From Alnus glutinosa (lineage: Eukaryota > Streptophyta > Magnoliopsida > Fagales > Betulaceae), in contig NC_084896.1 of the NCBI RefSeq assembly GCF_958979055.1, positions 310,001 to 374,000 on the forward strand: a stretch of DNA of 64,000 nucleotides, given 5' to 3'. Of the stretch, positions 57,701-64,000 are shown piece by piece (the stretch's first letter is position 1; every line of letters begins with the position of its first letter). Below the pieces are notes generated by a model. That model was not told where the DNA came from, did no database searches, and worked only from the letters and a program-made list of their open reading frames with translations. The position numbers were made by a program, and so were the translations under genes.

Positions 57701-58274
57701 GGGTGTGTTTGAGTTTGCGATTTTAAAAAGTGCGATTTAAAATAATGATTTTAAAATGTGCGATTTAAAAAAAGTGATTTTTAAAAACGCAGTTAAGCGT
57801 TTGGCAAAATCGCAGTTTATCCTTTAAAATTGTAAATTTACCTTTAAAATTCTGCATTTTTAAAAAAGCACCATCTTATCTGCGATTTGAAAAAACAGAT
57901 TTTCTGCGTTTTCAAATCGCAATTTTTAAAAACGCAGTTCCCAAACGATCTATGTTCTGTGATTTTGTTTAAAAACGCACTTATTGTCTACGAAATCGCA
58001 ATAAAAAACGCACCATAATTCAAAAAAATGCGATTTTGGGTTTGCAATTTTGTAGATAAAAATTGTGATTTCAAATTAAATTGCAAAAAATAAATCGTTT
58101 GGAAATCACATTTTTAAAAAATTGTGATTTGAAAAAAAAAAAAAAAAAACACAGAATTTTAAGGATAACCTGCGATTTTAAAGGTCAAATTGCGATTTTA
58201 CAAAAAACTTAACTGCGTTATTCAAAATCATTTTTCAAATTGCACATTTTAAAATCGCAAATTCAAACAGACCC
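57701..58274. mobile_element. foldback element rich in GCGATTTTAAA motifs
   Basis: The left end GGGTGTGTTTGAGTTTGCGA mirrors the right end (reverse complement GGGTCTGTTTGAATTTGCGA). Both arms are filled with variants of TGCGATTTTAAAA, so the 574-bp segment can fold back on itself. Non-coding; probably a MITE. Confidence 0.65.
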
Positions 58275-58289
58275 TAAATAGGGCCGGGT

Positions 58290-58745
58290 GCCAATTCCCG
58301 TATTTGTGTGTTGAGTTTAGGTGTTGAGGTATGAATATAAGATTATCTAGGCCAACTCTAACCCAATCCATTTAATTAAATAGGTCATAGCCCTCAACCA
58401 TAACCCACTAATTTCGTGTCAAGTTTGCAAGCTAGCCGTGACAAAATTAAAATTGACACCCCTAAATATCGTATCGAGCATGGATATAAAACAATATAGA
58501 TCAACTCTAAATCTAATCCAACCTATTTAATTAAACAGGTCATACTTTTCAACATTAACCCACTAATTTTTTGTTGAGTTCGTGTTAAGTTTGTGAACTA
58601 TAACAAAAATTGTTAGCCCTAAATGTCGTGTGTCGATGCATGAATACCAGACTATATATATAGTCGAACCTTTATCCAACTCATTTAATTAAACAACTCA
58701 AAGTCCACAACTTTTACTCGCTTGTTTCGTATTAAATTCATACCA
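58290..58745. repeat. degenerate tandem array, about 140-bp unit
   Basis: Three diverged units each contain a CCAACTCTAA-type phrase, an ATCCAACC/CATTTAATTAAA block, AACCCACTAATTT, TCGTGTTAAGTTTG-like and a CCCTAAATRTCGT ending. A single related unit lies at about 15120-15300. Confidence 0.6.
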
Positions 58746-59544
58746 AATTCAGCCCTACTTCTACGTACTTTCTGTGTGTTTTCTCGAAGTTTAATTTCCT
58801 GGAAGATAACCATACATAGAGGCCGCTATCTAAATTAAATGCCGAGTTTTGTTTAACGAGTAACCTGTCAAAGGTAATGTGAACATGTAATACCGTCCAT
58901 GAAAACGTGTACCAATTTCTGCCCAAGAAATATTTTTCTATAATTGGGTTGCCTTTTCCTTTGCTCGTGCCAGTGCTTGAATACGTACCAATTACTTAAT
59001 TAAGTTGGTTCTTTTTTCTTTGCTTTTGCTAATGTTGGATGTGACAGTTGACTTAATACTTACCATATTAATTAGCTACTAAAATATAAATTTTATCCGT
59101 ATTGATTATACTTATCACTTGACGTGACATTTGATTGATGTAACACTTTCTATAATCATTAAAGTATAAATTATCAAGTAATATTAAACATAATACTCAT
59201 TTTTATAAAATATAAATTGACACATAAATTTATATAAAACAAAAATTATAGTAAAATTTACAACGACCACAATATATGTGACGTTTCACATTGTTTGAGA
59301 ATGTAGATGTCTTTATATATATAGACATATTATTTTTATACAATTCATTTTAAAGCTGTAATGATAATAAATTTATCAAAATTCTATAATTATGTGTATT
59401 TTTAAGAGAATAATATCAAGATGTGTGATCTCTTTAAAAGTATAATTTAAAAAAATTAAAAGCGAATAATATTTTATCAGTAGGCGGTTCCAATACACAA
59501 ATTATAGCACTTACTTTGGACGGGTCAATCGTTGCTTTTCTTCG

Positions 59545-59556
59545 CCTATATATATC
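59545..59556 (+). promoter_or_regulatory. TATA box of PADRE gene
   Basis: TATATATATCAC about 115 bp before the start codon, followed by a CT repeat leader (59603-59628), a frequent feature of plant 5' UTRs. Confidence 0.5.
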
Positions 59557-59598
59557 ACTAATTAACAAACCCCACTCAGATCCCCAAGCATCATTCCG

Positions 59599-59629
<31 letters not shown>

Positions 59630-59666
59630 GCCCACAGACACACAGAGTGGTACAAAGGATATATAC

Positions 59667-60044
59667 ATGGGTATCTGTGCATCTTCTGAGTACAAAAGGA
59701 GAGATGGCCGGATAGCCCTTAACAGGCCGTCCACAGCGAAGATTATTCATTTGGATGGAAGGCTCCAAGAGTTCAGACAGCCAATCAAAGCGGGACACAT
59801 CCTCTCCCAGAATCCGAACAGCTTCCTCTGCAGCTCAGACTCCATGGACATCAACTCCCACGTGCCACTCATGCCCCATAACGAAGAGCTACAGCTTGGC
59901 CAAATTTATTTCATGATGCCACTCTCCAAATCCCAAGCACCACTTTCTCTCCAAGACTTGTGCGCGCTAGCCATCAAGGCTCATGCTGCTCTTGCCCATT
60001 CAGACCGAGCAAAATTGTCGAATACCCATCAAGGATCAAAATGA
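59667..60044 (+). CDS. PADRE (DUF4228) domain protein
   Basis: 125 residues, intronless. It starts MGICASSEYK: Gly2 in a myristoylation context and Cys4 for palmitoylation, so it is probably membrane-anchored. Then comes the DUF4228/PADRE pattern: KIIHLDGRLQEFRQPIKAGH, LSQNPNSFLCSSDSM, and the LQLGQIYFMMPLSKSQAPLS block, followed by LQDLCALAIKAHAAL. The tail is short. Genes of this plant family respond to pathogens and abiotic stress, and some members affect resistance to necrotrophic fungi; the molecular action is not known. ATG 59667 is the only sensible start because the N-terminal acylation motif follows it directly. Confidence 0.92.
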   Translation: MGICASSEYKRRDGRIALNRPSTAKIIHLDGRLQEFRQPIKAGHILSQNPNSFLCSSDSMDINSHVPLMPHNEELQLGQIYFMMPLSKSQAPLSLQDLCALAIKAHAALAHSDRAKLSNTHQGSK

Positions 60045-60523
60045 AAACCTCAGAATTGTCGAATAGCTAGCGCTAGATCGTATGATTATACATCTTTGGC
60101 GTGGATTGTACGGAGCTAGGCGACCAAGACAATTACAAAGGAGCGTGTCAGGCGTCAGCGTCATTTGTTAGCGTGACGGCACATTCTTGTGCACGCGGTT
60201 GGCATCGATCTCCAACAGGCCGGCAGCTGGTCTTACTATGATGATCAGCTCAAACAAACATTGGACGTAGTGACGTACACATTAGTTGTTATATAGTTTG
60301 GCATGATCAGAAGGGGCAAAAAACATATTAATTTTTCTTTTTTAATCTTTGCTCTTTATGTATTAAGAAGAGCTAAGGGCTGTGATTTTATATTATTATA
60401 GCAATGACCTCAAAAGCTTACAATATCATTTAAATAACAGATTATTTAAAACTCAATTTCCTCGAGGAAAGAGATTATTCATATATATATATATATATAT
60501 ATGCTTATTTAAATTCAAAAAGT
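60045..60523. other. convergent 3' flanks of PADRE and phytoglobin genes
   Basis: Only 480 bp separate the two convergent genes. It contains the presumed 3' UTRs and a short TA run at 60481-60502. No other feature is seen. Confidence 0.6.
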
Positions 60524-63198
<2,675 letters not shown>

Positions 63199-63837
63199 CT
63201 AACCACACCCGTAGTTTACATCTGGTTTTGCAGCAACTGATGAGAATGGTACTTCAACTCTCTCTTTCACAAGACACCGAGCTTCTCCGTTTTCCACCAC
63301 TAGGACTTTCCCAGGAGGGCATTGAATATTAGATCTCCTTTTCTCAGCTGCTGGTTGCTGAAACAAGCCCAAAACCTTGAAAATGGAATCTTTTTTTGCA
63401 AAATTAGGTCCGAACCCAGACATGCTTAATACAGTCACCACACCAACAAGAGTGAGCACTGTCTTGCCTGCTGCACCTACAAAAAATCCCAACCCTTTTC
63501 TTGAATCTTGTGACCCAGTCTGGGTTTGACTTCTTGCTGACTCGCTGACATTCTTCTTCACTTCATTTGTTGGATCACTGGTGATTTTTCCATTTCGTAA
63601 AGACTTAGCGAACTGTGGCAGATAGCCATTCTCTAGACAAAGAGACTTTGGAGGCCGGCTTGGATATGGAGGCAGCAGCAGATCATTGTTGGGCTCTACT
63701 GTTTCACAAGCAAAAGCAGAAGCTTCATGTATAACTTCCAAATCCTCCCCTTTGTACTCCTTGAGCTTATCAAGTAACATCTTACGGCTGTTTTCAATCT
63801 CAGTAAGGGCCACTTCTCTTTCATATCGTTGTTGCTG
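63199..63837 (-). CDS. PDV2: PDV2 plastid-division protein, last exon (partial gene)
   Basis: About 212 codons of the C-terminal part are visible. The exon starts after a TTTGCAG acceptor near 63838 and ends at a stop at 63199; the first exon lies beyond the window's end. The sequence follows PDV2 closely. RYEREVALTEIENSRKMLLD continues the coiled-coil, DLLLPPYPSRPP comes next, then a Ser/Lys-rich linker. A single membrane span follows (TVLTLVGVVTVLSMSGFG), and then the conserved intermembrane-space tail QCPPGKVLVVENGEARCLVK ending in a C-terminal Gly (YGCG). PDV2 sits in the outer chloroplast envelope and recruits the dynamin ARC5/DRP5B. Its tail binds ARC6, and the terminal Gly is needed for this in Arabidopsis. 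The preserved terminal Gly supports function. Confidence 0.93.
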   Translation of the reverse strand, partial: QQQRYEREVALTEIENSRKMLLDKLKEYKGEDLEVIHEASAFACETVEPNNDLLLPPYPSRPPKSLCLENGYLPQFAKSLRNGKITSDPTNEVKKNVSESARSQTQTGSQDSRKGLGFFVGAAGKTVLTLVGVVTVLSMSGFGPNFAKKDSIFKVLGLFQQPAAEKRRSNIQCPPGKVLVVENGEARCLVKERVEVPFSSVAAKPDVNYGCG

Positions 63838-64000
63838 CTGCAAAGTCTAGACATCAAATATTACAGTTAAGATTCCAAAAAGCTATTTGTTTCATATGTC
63901 CTTCTACTATTCTGACGAAGGTTTCATGTTGGACTTATGACACTTTTATTATAACACTATAATGAACATATGTCAGAATTAAATGAACAAGTATCCAGTA

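Larger units (their letters stand above)
54584..59540. other. repeat-rich spacer
   Basis: Contains a T run (55110-55132), a possible MITE with GAGCAT ends (55394-55755), a TA microsatellite (56000-56058), a perfect 81-bp tandem duplication (56494-56655), a foldback element (57701-58274) and a degenerate tandem array (58290-58745). No protein gene is recognised. Confidence 0.55.

Overview
This is nuclear DNA from a flowering plant, most likely a woody eudicot. Genes are split by GT-AG introns, the spacers are AT-rich and full of microsatellites and decayed transposons, and the recognisable proteins are plant-specific (COR413, LACS2, TOM6, CASP-like, S-protein homologs, PDV2, class 1 phytoglobin). 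The phytoglobin and repeat style recall Fagales or other rosid trees, but that placement is a weak inference. I see no bacterial, organellar or CRISPR features.

Layout. 1-2.6 kb: spacer with one tRNA-derived SINE. 2.7-4.6 kb: COR413-type cold-regulated membrane protein (+). 6.4-13.8 kb: a complete 19-exon long-chain acyl-CoA synthetase of LACS2 type (-), with a tRNA-Ile(AAT) gene on the opposite strand in its first intron. 14-19 kb: spacer with a LINE 3' end and a possible solo LTR. 19-20.2 kb: intronless RING-H2 (ATL) ubiquitin ligase (-). 23 kb: the tiny TOM6 (+), followed by about 4 kb without a coding gene but with a diverged tandem duplication and a strong hairpin element. 27.5-29.8 kb: three-exon CASP-like protein (+). 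30.2-41.7 kb: a tandem array of five S-protein-homolog (SPH) genes, all on the minus strand, in two subfamilies. Duplicated flanks accompany the genes; one copy has a scrambled centre and a triplicated promoter. 42.3-43.8 kb: intronless P-class PPR protein (-). 44-51 kb: transposon nest. A 4.35-kb hAT-like element with an exact 8-bp target duplication sits in an older long-inverted-repeat element and itself carries a small hAT-like element and a pararetrovirus fossil. Next to it are a 1.3-kb palindrome and a LINE tail with a 16-bp target duplication. 53.7-54.4 kb: DC1-domain protein (+). 59.7-60.0 kb: PADRE/DUF4228 protein with an N-myristoylation motif (+). 60.5-62.1 kb: four-exon class 1 phytoglobin (-). 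63.2 kb to the end: last exon of plastid-division protein PDV2 (-), continuing beyond the window.

The genes are ordinary independent plant units and no shared pathway is implied. The most dynamic part is the SPH array. I found no convincing new multi-gene system. The most unusual observations are the SPH4 promoter triplication with minimal start-codon ORFs, the phase-scrambled but open SPH4 reading frame, the antisense intronic tRNA gene, the out-of-frame relic start of COR413, and the nested or palindromic transposon structures. All exon models were built by hand from frames and splice signals, without transcript data.
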